DNA of 64,000 bases from Melioribacter roseus P3M-2 (lineage in GTDB: Bacteria > Bacteroidota > Ignavibacteria > Ignavibacteriales > Melioribacteraceae), in assembly GCF_000279145.1 (NCBI RefSeq), contig NC_018178.1, positions 2,524,001 to 2,588,000 of the forward strand, written 5' to 3'. Each line of letters begins with the position of its first letter. Position 1 is the first letter of the stretch. The translations under genes were made by a program, and so were the position numbers. This document shows, piece by piece, positions 26,201-33,082 of this stretch. The notes below the pieces were generated by a model, which was given only the letters and a program-made list of their open reading frames with translations, ran no database searches and had not been told where the DNA came from.

Positions 26201-27639
26201 ACATTTTATCCATTTTAAATTCTGCGATAAATAAAGATATTTTAATACAAAATGCTTATCAAACATCTTTAAAATATTCTGAATATAATTCAGCTCAATA
26301 TTTTGTAAAAACGTTTGAAGATTTAATGGGTGAAGTATTCGATAATGTAAAAAAAGAAGCATTTTTCAATAAATACAAATATAGACTAGATGAGTATTAT
26401 GAGGAAGTTCAGGATAAATATACTGAGAAAAATACCAAGTTGAGCATTGTAATACCAATATACAATCAATTTATATATACAAAAAAATGTATTGAAAGTA
26501 TTAAAGAAAACATAAAGGAAATTTATGAATTAGTGCTGGTTGATAATGCCTCGAATGATGAAACAAAAAAACAATTCTCCAAAACTAATGACAATATAAA
26601 ATATTTTCGTAATGAAATAAATTACGGATTCCCAATAGCAGTAAATCAAGGTATAACAAAATCCATAGGAGATTATATATTAATTCTTAATAATGATACT
26701 GTATTAACAAAAGAGTCGATAGAACGATTAATAGAAATCGCAGAAAGCGATCCTGAAATCGGCATTGTTGCTCCGATTAGCAACGAAGTCAGCGGTCTGC
26801 AAAAAGACGAAAACGCGAAATATAATACGATTGAAGAAATGCATGAGTACTCCGCCGAAGTGAGAGAGAAAAACAAAGGTCAAATATTGCACTTCCCTAG
26901 GGTCGCTTTTCTGTGTACTTTGATTAAAAGGGAAGTTATAGAGAAAATCGGCGGTCTCGACGAAAGATTTACTCCGGGTAATTTCGAAGACGACGATTTT
27001 TGTCTGCGGGCGCAACTGGCAGGCTATAAGACTGTTATCGCTAAAGACGTTTTTATTCATCATTACGGGTCGAAAAGCTTTAAAGCCGACGGCGCGGAAG
27101 CCTACAGAAAAAGACTGGAAATTAATCGTAAGAAATTTGTCGAAAAATGGGGAGCCGACCCCGATGAGATCTGGCTGAAAAATAAGACTATAAAGCCGCG
27201 TCAAATTTATTATCCGGTAGATGACGATTTGTTTAAACAATATTTTGAAAGAACCAAGGTTCATTTAACCGATAAAGAGTTGGAACTGGCGGAAGAATCG
27301 ATAATTAATGCAATTGAAAATTATAAAGAAGGCGACGCTAAAATTATTGAATACGACGATCTTATGAATTTAGCGGGCAATGTTTTCCTCGCCAATGGGA
27401 AGTTAACCGAAGCTCAGCAGTACTTCGAAAAAGAACTCAATTTGAATCCCCAATCCTCTTCGGCTTGTTTCGGACTGGGGCAGGTGTTCCTGGCGCAGGA
27501 CAATCCGGAAGCGGCAAAAGTAATGCTAGAATGGGCGGTTAAAAACGACCCGAATAACGGCGCCGCCGCCGACGCTTTGGCGGATGTAAATAAATTGCTC
27601 GGTTACGAGCTGAATCATTCATCATTAGAAGCGAGTTAG
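23251..27639 (+). CDS. Giant multi-domain glycosyltransferase with methyltransferase, chimeric C terminus
   Basis: 1,462 residues with these parts in order: SAM methyltransferase (about 20-190, IIADIGCGIRPQEFI); GT2 glycosyltransferase (about 200-420, FTVVVPTYNQEQYLGQAL, NDGSTDNT, SSDDLFEPNK); a helical linker; a four-cysteine zinc-ribbon-like patch (about 616-650, CDSC and CPEC); GT4 glycosyltransferase (about 690-1020, YYIPNGIDHRIFAF, TSFYEGFSLPLLESMACGTP); a second GT2 (about 1060-1320, LSIVIPIYNQFIYTKKCIES, ILNNDTVLTKESIERL); and TPR repeats to the end. Codon use changes abruptly near residue 1,160, inside the second GT2, from island-like to host-like. The enzyme probably adds several sugars in sequence to flagellin or a surface glycan (inference). 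Confidence 0.85.
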   Translation: MRIIKVKRDELFNLVKEKIYPANIIADIGCGIRPQEFIKPKYHICIEPHNQYIEYIKNNKTNENYSFINVDWEKAVKILPDNSIETIFLLDVIEHLEKEIALKLLEETKRIITKQIIVFTPLGFIEQKHEDDKDAWGLDGGKWQEHKSGWLPEDFGEGWEFYVCEDFHSHDNLGNKYDNPKGAFFAIYNSEKKNYTAKPIFTVVVPTYNQEQYLGQALDSIIKQTVPFWEAVIINDGSTDNTADVMEYYANRDSRFRIYHKENGGVATALNEGIKHAKGEWICWLSSDDLFEPNKLEIHFNAIKEHPDIKFFHSHWYLLLEETKQKIAPGLWLSIPPTEFQVTRFFWANYIHGNAIAVHKSVFDNVGLFDETLRQGQDFDMWLRISSKYKSHFINERTCVTRIHKGQTTNSFAEGGVLDSTRALFKFLNEKSFNDLFPYTDLSNTNNILKAINEIIYISTKSEAFLYRCGYTTVLAEKTMEWFTNNISNKEREKLYPFIYKIVKQYLELPFEQEIKNILKLFLKKRKFVYNKHDFVKHTTRYIKELIQKGNQEYSRSLEKYILNCQENSSGIYQHEPILLGYPKDKNYERLKPQTITEWKVEPGGMTTNTVIQRMKICCDSCKNSFDINFEYEMITEPSAYKFICPECKKGYEFSDENFASDFVLFNKIHVGFRDAINSNSKTIAFFVRDASIIGGGTKVLFKYIEWLTELGLPVLIYSFSKKPDWVKNNIKYIQIDSEQKIRKNHTVYIVFSVFDVPLIMNRIPISQVVHLCQGYEGYHYGRNYEEVLKDKHILTKLHEIPVKNITVSTHLVNLFNDKFARNTYYIPNGIDHRIFAFSKNNREKSILFVGNPFHLLKGFDFLGSAVKKIQNSHEKINNLKLYIVMGYQPENYESLESNLSTELNCEVVVKFKLTSNEVAELMKKVSVVICTSFYEGFSLPLLESMACGTPIITTYNQGAQSFCQHGFNSLNVHYGEVDKLSMYILSILNSAINKDILIQNAYQTSLKYSEYNSAQYFVKTFEDLMGEVFDNVKKEAFFNKYKYRLDEYYEEVQDKYTEKNTKLSIVIPIYNQFIYTKKCIESIKENIKEIYELVLVDNASNDETKKQFSKTNDNIKYFRNEINYGFPIAVNQGITKSIGDYILILNNDTVLTKESIERLIEIAESDPEIGIVAPISNEVSGLQKDENAKYNTIEEMHEYSAEVREKNKGQILHFPRVAFLCTLIKREVIEKIGGLDERFTPGNFEDDDFCLRAQLAGYKTVIAKDVFIHHYGSKSFKADGAEAYRKRLEINRKKFVEKWGADPDEIWLKNKTIKPRQIYYPVDDDLFKQYFERTKVHLTDKELELAEESIINAIENYKEGDAKIIEYDDLMNLAGNVFLANGKLTEAQQYFEKELNLNPQSSSACFGLGQVFLAQDNPEAAKVMLEWAVKNDPNNGAAADALADVNKLLGYELNHSSLEAS

Positions 27640-27641
27640 CC

Positions 27642-29168
27642 ATGGGTTCTCTGACACTTTCAATGATCGTCAAAAACGAAGAGAAATATCTGAAAGATTG
27701 TCTCGAGTCGGTAAAAAATTTAGTTAATGAAATTGTTATAGTCGATACCGGTTCTACCGATAATACCGTTTCTATTGCTAAGGAATACAATGCTAAAGTC
27801 TATAACTTTGAATGGATCAACGATTTTTCTGCCGCCCGCAATTATGCGCTTTCCAAATCGACGGGCGACTGGATATTGTATCTCGACGCGGACGAACGGC
27901 TGGAACCCGGTTCGATCCATGAATTGAAAAAAATTCTGAATACCGTTACGAAGGCAGGTTACTTTTGCACTGTAAAGAGTATCGACAGTGAAAACGAAAG
28001 AGACCATTCCATTCGTTACGTAAGACTTTTTAAGAACTCGCCGGATATAAAGTTTAGAGGTAAGGTGCACGAACAGATAACCGATTCGCTCGTTGAAAAC
28101 GGTTATCAAATTCAGCATTCGAAAATAGTAATTAACCATATCGGTTACGACGTTTCGAAAGAGGAAAAAGAAAAGAAGGCAAAAAGAAATCTTGAACTTC
28201 TGCTGGAAGATTATAACCAAAGCAAGTCTTCTTACAGCTTGTTCCAGCTTGGGCAAACGTATTATATCCTGGAAAACAACGACAAAGCTAAAGAAATCTT
28301 CTCCGAACTTATCAAAAAGGACGATCTGGACAATGCGTTGAAAGCCGAGGCGTACGCGTATCTGGCGCAAATTGAACATTCGAAATTTAATTCGTCAGAC
28401 GCCGAAAAGCTGATTGACAAAGCGATCGAACTCAATCCGAAGCAGACATATTATTATCTCTTTATGTCAAAGGTCTATTTGCGTCAGCAAAATCTCTACA
28501 AAGCAAAGATCTACGCAAAAAAAGCGATGGAAGCCAATAAGAGTATTAACAATAACGAGTTGCTGAATAAACAAACAATCTACGTCGACAACAGGGAAAT
28601 AATTTATTTCGGTTTGTTCCTCTCGTTCAGGTCTCAGGACTCGGATTCCACGGAGTATTTTATAAAAGAATTGTATCGAATAATAAAAGACGAAGAAGCC
28701 AATCATAAACTGCAGTTGATAAAGTTGATGGAATGCGTGTTAAACGGAAGGGAAATAAACGAAGAAATAGCGGATATTATTGAAAAGCATCTTAACAAAT
28801 ACAATCTTGACTTGTTGATTACGGTGCTAGAAGCTCAGAAAAATACTGATATTAAACTGAGGCTTTTTAACTATATTCACGAGCTGTATCCGAAGAATAC
28901 GGACGCAATAAAAAACATAGCGCAGATATACGATCAAAAAGGCGCAACCGCCGAAGCAATTCAATTAATGGAAGCCAATAAAGATATTATGCTTAACGAC
29001 CCGGCGGCGCTCTTTTACCTTGCATCGTTCTATATAAAAGGCGGAAGATTTAATGAGGCAATTGACATTTTTGAATATATGGAAAAATCGTTCGCTCAGA
29101 TGGGTGAAATAATTCAAAAAGTGAAATTGATCAAAGAAAAATTGAAAGGATTTGCAGTCGCTAACTAA
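27642..29168 (+). CDS. GT2 glycosyltransferase with TPR tail
   Basis: The N-terminal domain is a GT-A family 2 glycosyltransferase: LTLSMIVKNEEKYLKDCLES, IVDTGSTDNTVSIAKEY and the metal-binding DxD in WILYLDADERLEPGS. Residues about 190-500 form TPR repeats (YSLFQLGQTYYILENNDKAK and others). This GT2-TPR design is common in Bacteroidota-like genomes and is used for protein or glycan modification. It begins two bases after the giant glycosyltransferase and has normal host codon use. It is the last gene before flagellin, which favours flagellin as acceptor (inference). Confidence 0.87.
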   Translation: MGSLTLSMIVKNEEKYLKDCLESVKNLVNEIVIVDTGSTDNTVSIAKEYNAKVYNFEWINDFSAARNYALSKSTGDWILYLDADERLEPGSIHELKKILNTVTKAGYFCTVKSIDSENERDHSIRYVRLFKNSPDIKFRGKVHEQITDSLVENGYQIQHSKIVINHIGYDVSKEEKEKKAKRNLELLLEDYNQSKSSYSLFQLGQTYYILENNDKAKEIFSELIKKDDLDNALKAEAYAYLAQIEHSKFNSSDAEKLIDKAIELNPKQTYYYLFMSKVYLRQQNLYKAKIYAKKAMEANKSINNNELLNKQTIYVDNREIIYFGLFLSFRSQDSDSTEYFIKELYRIIKDEEANHKLQLIKLMECVLNGREINEEIADIIEKHLNKYNLDLLITVLEAQKNTDIKLRLFNYIHELYPKNTDAIKNIAQIYDQKGATAEAIQLMEANKDIMLNDPAALFYLASFYIKGGRFNEAIDIFEYMEKSFAQMGEIIQKVKLIKEKLKGFAVAN

Positions 29169-29291
29169 CCGCTTATCGTTAAGCCCTCCTTTAGCCGTTT
29201 CATCAAACCGCGTCCGTTCTCATTTCGTGAAAGCGTTGATATTATTGCCTGAAGTCTTGACATTGAGACAAAAATTATATACAAGAATCGC

Positions 29292-29318
29292 TAAACTTTT
29301 ATTGACTATGTGCGATAA
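29292..29318 (+). promoter_or_regulatory. Sigma-28 (FliA)-type promoter of flagellin
   Basis: TAAACTTT-N11-TGCGATAA matches the flagellar sigma consensus TAAAGTTT-N11-GCCGATAA at 7 of 8 and 6 of 8 positions with exact spacing. It lies about 85 bases before the flagellin start, leaving an untranslated leader with the hairpin and CsrA-like site listed separately. The flgM-like anti-sigma gene downstream supports sigma-28 control. Confidence 0.8.
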
Positions 29319-29351
29319 TATTAGTGAGAAATAAATCTCATTAATCAACAA

Positions 29352-29373
29352 GCTCAAGCAGGGAAGCTTGAGC
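29352..29373 (+). promoter_or_regulatory. Leader hairpin with GGGA loop before flagellin
   Basis: GCTCAAGC and GCTTGAGC form a perfect 8-bp stem closed by the six-base loop AGGGAA. A GGA presented in a hairpin loop is the preferred RNA target of CsrA. The hairpin sits between the sigma-28 promoter and the ribosome-binding site, in the leader RNA. No T tract follows, so termination is unlikely. Confidence 0.65.
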
Positions 29374-29386
29374 GGATTTAACAAAC

Positions 29387-29398
29387 ATACAAGGAGGT
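29387..29398 (+). promoter_or_regulatory. CsrA-like binding site overlapping the flagellin ribosome-binding site
   Basis: ATACAAGGAGGT matches the CsrA selection consensus RUACARGGAUGU at 11 of 12 positions and contains the AAGGAGGT ribosome-binding site, five bases before the ATG. With the hairpin-loop GGA upstream this gives two candidate CsrA sites, the arrangement known for the B. subtilis hag leader. It is consistent with control by the fliW-csrA pair at 8159-8782. Confidence 0.65.
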
Positions 29399-29403
29399 AA
29401 ATT

Positions 29404-30234
29404 ATGGGATTCTCAATTAACACAAACGTTGGTGCTCTTAACGCTTACAATGCATTGGCAAAAATCAATGCGCAGACAGAAAAGGCACAACTTCGTCTTG
29501 CAACAATGAAAAAGATCAACAGCGTTGCAGACGACACATCCGGCTACAACGTCGGTAAACAGCTCGAAGCTCAAACTCTTACTCAGAAAGCTCAGCTGAA
29601 CAATATTGCTTCGGCTAAAAACTATCTGGCTACCGCCGAATCCGCTTTACAGCAGATTGCAGACAAATTAAACCAGATTAAAGCAAAGCAAACCGACGCA
29701 GACGATCCTTTGAAAGACTCTGCCGCTATTGCCAACGACATCAGAACTCTCGCTAAAGAAATTGACTCGATACTTAAGAACACCAACATTAACGGCACGC
29801 AGTTGCTCGCAAGCACCGACGGCTCGACGGCTTTGTCAAGCGCTACCTTCGACGTTGGCGGTTCCTCGTTCTCGGTCGACTTTGCAAGCGATACATACTT
29901 GAAAGTCGGCGACCTTGCAACGGCTATCGGAACTTCAAATCTCCAAAGCACCACGGATTCTACCGTATTGGACTATAATACTACAACAGTAGCCGATAAT
30001 GTTCGTAATGCGCTGTTGCGTCTCGGTAACTTGCAACAGACTCTCGATTCTCGAGAAGAATATCTCACGGCTGCAATAGCCAACAACACGGCTACAATCA
30101 GTAACATCTTCGACGCCGATGTCGCAATGGAGCAGTTGAACGCTACCAAGGGCCAGATCGGAGCTCAGGTGGCAACTGCAATGGTGGCTCAAATGAACAC
30201 CGCACCTCAACAGATATTGAGCCTCTTCCGTTAA
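29404..30234 (+). CDS. fliC: Flagellin
   Basis: Filament subunit, secreted by the flagellar apparatus. The N terminus (FSINTNVGALNAYNALAKIN) and C terminus (QIGAQVATAMVAQMNTAPQQ, ending SLFR) are the conserved D0/D1 helices that build the filament core and its Leu/Arg end. At 276 aa it is a small flagellin. The exposed middle (about residues 130-200) is short and rich in Ser and Thr (STDGSTALSSATFDVGGSS), offering O-glycosylation sites for the neighbouring transferases. Expression appears to depend on sigma-28 and on CsrA/FliW. A strong terminator follows at 30256. Confidence 0.97.
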   Translation: MGFSINTNVGALNAYNALAKINAQTEKAQLRLATMKKINSVADDTSGYNVGKQLEAQTLTQKAQLNNIASAKNYLATAESALQQIADKLNQIKAKQTDADDPLKDSAAIANDIRTLAKEIDSILKNTNINGTQLLASTDGSTALSSATFDVGGSSFSVDFASDTYLKVGDLATAIGTSNLQSTTDSTVLDYNTTTVADNVRNALLRLGNLQQTLDSREEYLTAAIANNTATISNIFDADVAMEQLNATKGQIGAQVATAMVAQMNTAPQQILSLFR

Positions 30235-30255
30235 TTGGGAATTTATCCTGATTAA

Positions 30256-30286
30256 TCCCTCTCCCTCCGGGGAGAGGGAATTTTTT
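30256..30286 (+). terminator. Rho-independent terminator after flagellin
   Basis: A GC-rich stem of ten pairs (TCCCTCTCCC with GGGGAGAGGGA around a TCCG loop, 30256-30279) is followed by a run of six T. It lies between flagellin and fliS, so part of the transcription probably stops here, keeping flagellin mRNA in excess over fliS-fliD. Confidence 0.85.
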
Positions 30287-30305
30287 AACTAAAATATTGA
30301 GAGCC

Positions 30306-30638
30306 ATGTATACAGCAAATTACTCAGCTAAAAAAACTAATCCGTATCTCGTTAATCAAATTAAAAATTCCACTCCTCAGGAATTAACGCTTAAAGTTTA
30401 CGACTTCGCAATACAGCAATGTCAAAAAAACGACATGCTGAGAACCAACGAAGCTATTCAGGTATTAATTAATTCGCTGAATTTTGACGACCCCGCGGCA
30501 AGAGAAATTTCCGCCGGATTACTCCGCTTGTATACATTCTGCCAGGATCAAATGCGCAAAAAAAATAACGACATTGTCCTGAAAATATTGACCGAACTAA
30601 AGCAGACATGGATGGACGCTATTAAAAATATGGGTTGA
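30306..30638 (+). CDS. fliS: Flagellin export chaperone FliS
   Basis: FliS binds the C-terminal helix of flagellin in the cytoplasm and prevents early polymerisation. It is a four-helix protein with the family N terminus (NPYLVNQIKNSTPQELTLKV, then YDFAIQQCQ) and a C-terminal helix ending ELKQTWMDAIKN. The ATG at 30306 is preferred over the TTG at 30297 because FliS normally begins just before this helix. 110 aa. Its stop overlaps the fliD region. Confidence 0.92.
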   Translation: MYTANYSAKKTNPYLVNQIKNSTPQELTLKVYDFAIQQCQKNDMLRTNEAIQVLINSLNFDDPAAREISAGLLRLYTFCQDQMRKKNNDIVLKILTELKQTWMDAIKNMG

Positions 30639-30640
30639 CA

Positions 30641-32422
30641 ATGGCCTACGACATTCTGACAACGTCGGGTATAAATAATCTGGTCAATTCTTACATCTCT
30701 AACGAAACTCAAAAGAGAGTTACGCCGCTTACCAATCGAAAATCTCATTATGAAAATATTATATCCGCTTATTCGACAATAAGCGGTAAACTGGATACAT
30801 TTAAAACCCTACTGAGCGATTTAAAAAGCGCCGCTACAGATTCGATCTTTTATTCCAAAGCCGCTACTTCGTCCAATACGGACTTTGCAACGGCGGTTTC
30901 GAGCACCGGAGCAACGGAGGGGAATAATACAATAAGAATTAACCAACTGGCTAAGAACGACGCCGTTTTGTCGATCGACATGAATTCGACTGCCGCCTCG
31001 GCGGTAATTACGGCTCCGGGAACGCACGAGTTTACTATAAAAACAGGCGACGGTAAAGGAGGAGAGTTTATTAGTAAAGTTTCGGTTGCCTTCGACGCCG
31101 CAGATTTCAGCGCAGGCTATATCACGAATGAAACATTGATGACGAAAATACAAAACGCCATTAATACGGATAAAGCCGTCGTACTGTCCAGCTCGGTAAC
31201 AGGCAGCACGGCTTCAAGCGGCTCGTTCGTAGTCGATCTGAACGGTACGGAAACCACTATTAATTATTCAGCCGGAACCTACAGCGATGTGTTGGATAGT
31301 ATTGTTACACAGCTCAACGATATTGACGGTATTACGGCCGAAAAAGTTGTAAACGGTTCTGATTACCAGCTTAAAATTACCGTTAACGACTCTTCGGAAT
31401 ATATAACGATTAAAAACGATACGGGAACTCTGCTAACAGAGTTGGGAGTAAACGTAACGAAAGAAAAAGGAGCTTCCGGATTGGTAAACGCTTCGGTCTT
31501 TACGCCGTTGAGCGGAAGTTCCCAATTGAGAATTACGGCGGCTGAATCGGGTTACGATTATAGAATTACCGATCTGTCCGATACCGGCAGCGGAACGGCG
31601 CTTGCCGCTGTAGGGTTGAATCTAGGCGCCGCGCGCCAATCGTTTGTACAGAACGGCTCGATAGGAGACGACATTCCCGGTTACGTCTATACAACGGATT
31701 TGCTCAACGCCAAGATCGATTTTAACGGCGTTAACGTAGAAAGAAATTCGAATGTAATTACAGATTTGATTTCGGGCACAACCATTAATTTGAAATCGGT
31801 TATGCAGGCGGGAGATGCCGACGTTAATATTAACGTGACAAAAGACGTAACCAAAATTAAAGATAAAATAAACGAGTTTGTAACAAAGTTTAACGACCTC
31901 TACAGTTATCTCCGCAACCAGACAAAGACGACGAATACCTCGAGGGGAACGCTTAGAGGAGATTCCACTGCCACGGCGCTTATAAGTTTGCTGAATACAA
32001 TCGCCTATTCGACGGTGGACGGAATTGCCTCCAATAAAATTAATACTCTTTCGAAAATCGGAATTACTTTCAATATTGACAGCGGACTGTCGTTGTCGGA
32101 TTCCGATCAACTGGAAGACGCCATTAAAAATAATCTCAGTCAGGTTGTGGACCTGTTTACTTCGACAAACGGCATTGCAGCCAAATTATACGACAGTATT
32201 AGTCCGTATCTTGGAGCGGACGGGTATATTGCCAAGACAAAGTCGACATACGATTCCACGATTTCTTCACTGAACGACAGTATCGAAGCGGCGCAGACAA
32301 GAATCGACAAAAACGCTTCGGCGCTCAGACTCCGTTATCAAAAATTGCAGGTTCAACTTGCTTCGATTATGTCGGCACAAAATTATTTCTCATTGTTTAG
32401 CTCGTCGACTACCGGATATTAG
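30641..32422 (+). CDS. fliD: Flagellar filament cap protein FliD (HAP2)
   Basis: FliD forms the cap under which flagellin subunits fold. The N-terminal domain begins ILTTSGINNLVNSYIS and continues with YSTISGKLDTFKTLLSDLKS. The C-terminal domain has YLRNQTKTTNTSRGTLRGD, then LLNTIAYSTVDGIASN and LSKIGITFNIDSG, and it ends with the helical RLRYQKLQVQLASIMSAQNY. About 593 aa, longer than enteric FliD, with a Ser/Thr-rich centre. ATG at 30641 is preferred; an upstream TTG at 30635 overlaps fliS. Confidence 0.94.
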   Translation: MAYDILTTSGINNLVNSYISNETQKRVTPLTNRKSHYENIISAYSTISGKLDTFKTLLSDLKSAATDSIFYSKAATSSNTDFATAVSSTGATEGNNTIRINQLAKNDAVLSIDMNSTAASAVITAPGTHEFTIKTGDGKGGEFISKVSVAFDAADFSAGYITNETLMTKIQNAINTDKAVVLSSSVTGSTASSGSFVVDLNGTETTINYSAGTYSDVLDSIVTQLNDIDGITAEKVVNGSDYQLKITVNDSSEYITIKNDTGTLLTELGVNVTKEKGASGLVNASVFTPLSGSSQLRITAAESGYDYRITDLSDTGSGTALAAVGLNLGAARQSFVQNGSIGDDIPGYVYTTDLLNAKIDFNGVNVERNSNVITDLISGTTINLKSVMQAGDADVNINVTKDVTKIKDKINEFVTKFNDLYSYLRNQTKTTNTSRGTLRGDSTATALISLLNTIAYSTVDGIASNKINTLSKIGITFNIDSGLSLSDSDQLEDAIKNNLSQVVDLFTSTNGIAAKLYDSISPYLGADGYIAKTKSTYDSTISSLNDSIEAAQTRIDKNASALRLRYQKLQVQLASIMSAQNYFSLFSSSTTGY

Positions 32423-32430
32423 GAGCGAAT

Positions 32431-32766
32431 ATGGATATAGATCTTAAAAATAAATTAACGGCAATGAATCAGTTGATGGATTTACTGACTAAGCAGTTGG
32501 ATTCCATAAATTTTGATAATTTTGACGATAAATTTCAGGAAGCTCTGGAAAGCATGATGGTCATCCAGAAACTGAAAAAAGACGTCTGCGCCAAATTGGG
32601 AAAAGAATATTTCGAAAAAAACGAACCGGAGATCCTCTTAAAGGCTAAACTTATCGAAGAAAAATACGATAATATAGTAGAGCGGTTCAAGAATGAGCTG
32701 AAAAAAGTTGAAAAAGAGATTTCTGCCTTGAACAGCCAAAGAAAAATAGTAAATTATATCAGGTGA
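32431..32766 (+). CDS. fliT: FliT-like flagellar chaperone candidate
   Basis: A short, wholly helical protein of 111 aa directly after fliD, the normal place for the FliD chaperone FliT. The helices (NKLTAMNQLMDLLTKQLDS and FKNELKKVEKEISALNSQ) match the FliT type in size and pattern, but sequence conservation in this family is weak. A good AGGAG site precedes the ATG. Location is the main support. Confidence 0.7.
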   Translation: MDIDLKNKLTAMNQLMDLLTKQLDSINFDNFDDKFQEALESMMVIQKLKKDVCAKLGKEYFEKNEPEILLKAKLIEEKYDNIVERFKNELKKVEKEISALNSQRKIVNYIR

Positions 32767-32770
32767 AAAA

Positions 32771-33031
32771 GTGGACATAAAAGGAATATCGAATAATTCG
32801 ACGTTTACACACGACCCAAATCAGTTGAAGAAGGCTTCGGTTAAGCAGCCGGAAGTAAAAGAGACCGACAAAATCGAGATCTCTTCGACTGCGAGAGAAC
32901 TCGCAAAAAACGAAGCCGCTTCAAAGAAATTGGAGGAAATAAAGCAGAAAATCAGTTCGAAATTTTACGATTCGGACGAAGTAATTAATAAAGTAGCCGA
33001 GGCAATCTTAAAAGAATTAAAAGAAAGTTAG
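32771..33031 (+). CDS. flgM: FlgM-like anti-sigma-28 factor
   Basis: 86 aa, beginning with GTG. FlgM holds sigma-28 inactive until the hook is finished and FlgM is exported. The N-terminal half is disordered and polar as in FlgM. The C-terminal half carries KIEISSTARELAKNEAASKK, then LEEIKQKISSKFYDSDEV and INKVAEAILKEL, closely following the family pattern of a Ser-rich strand, then KI..G.Y....VA..ILKEL. It ends the flagellin operon just before a terminator. Confidence 0.85.
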   Translation: MDIKGISNNSTFTHDPNQLKKASVKQPEVKETDKIEISSTARELAKNEAASKKLEEIKQKISSKFYDSDEVINKVAEAILKELKES

Positions 33032-33057
33032 TTTATCATTTCATACATACTCCTTCG

Positions 33058-33082
33058 AGGCGGGCTTATGTCCGCCTTTTTT
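33058..33082. terminator. Terminator between flgM and the converging sensor kinase
   Basis: AGGCGGGC and GTCCGCCT pair around a TTAT loop (eight pairs, one G-U) and are followed by six T on the + strand. The genes on both sides converge here, so it ends the flgM transcript and overlaps the last bases of the kinase gene on the other strand. Confidence 0.8.

Larger units (their letters stand above)
20073..26740. other. AT-rich, probably horizontally exchanged glycosylation island
   Basis: From just after the RmlD-like gene the DNA becomes visibly AT-richer, with few CG dinucleotides and mainly A/T-ending codons. The usual style (frequent TCG, GAC, GCC, CGA) returns within the 1,462-residue gene at roughly 26,700-26,760. 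The island holds two complete fusion genes and the first four-fifths of a third. No integrase, transposase or flanking repeat was seen, so homologous exchange between related glycosyltransferase genes is more likely than insertion of a mobile element. Confidence 0.75.

Noticed and set aside
26673-27264. Minus-strand frames inside the giant glycosyltransferase
   Set aside because: Antisense to conserved GT2 sequence, without starts or recognisable products.
29152-29334. Short plus-strand frame before flagellin
   Set aside because: It overlaps the preceding gene's end and the sigma-28 promoter and has no ribosome-binding site.
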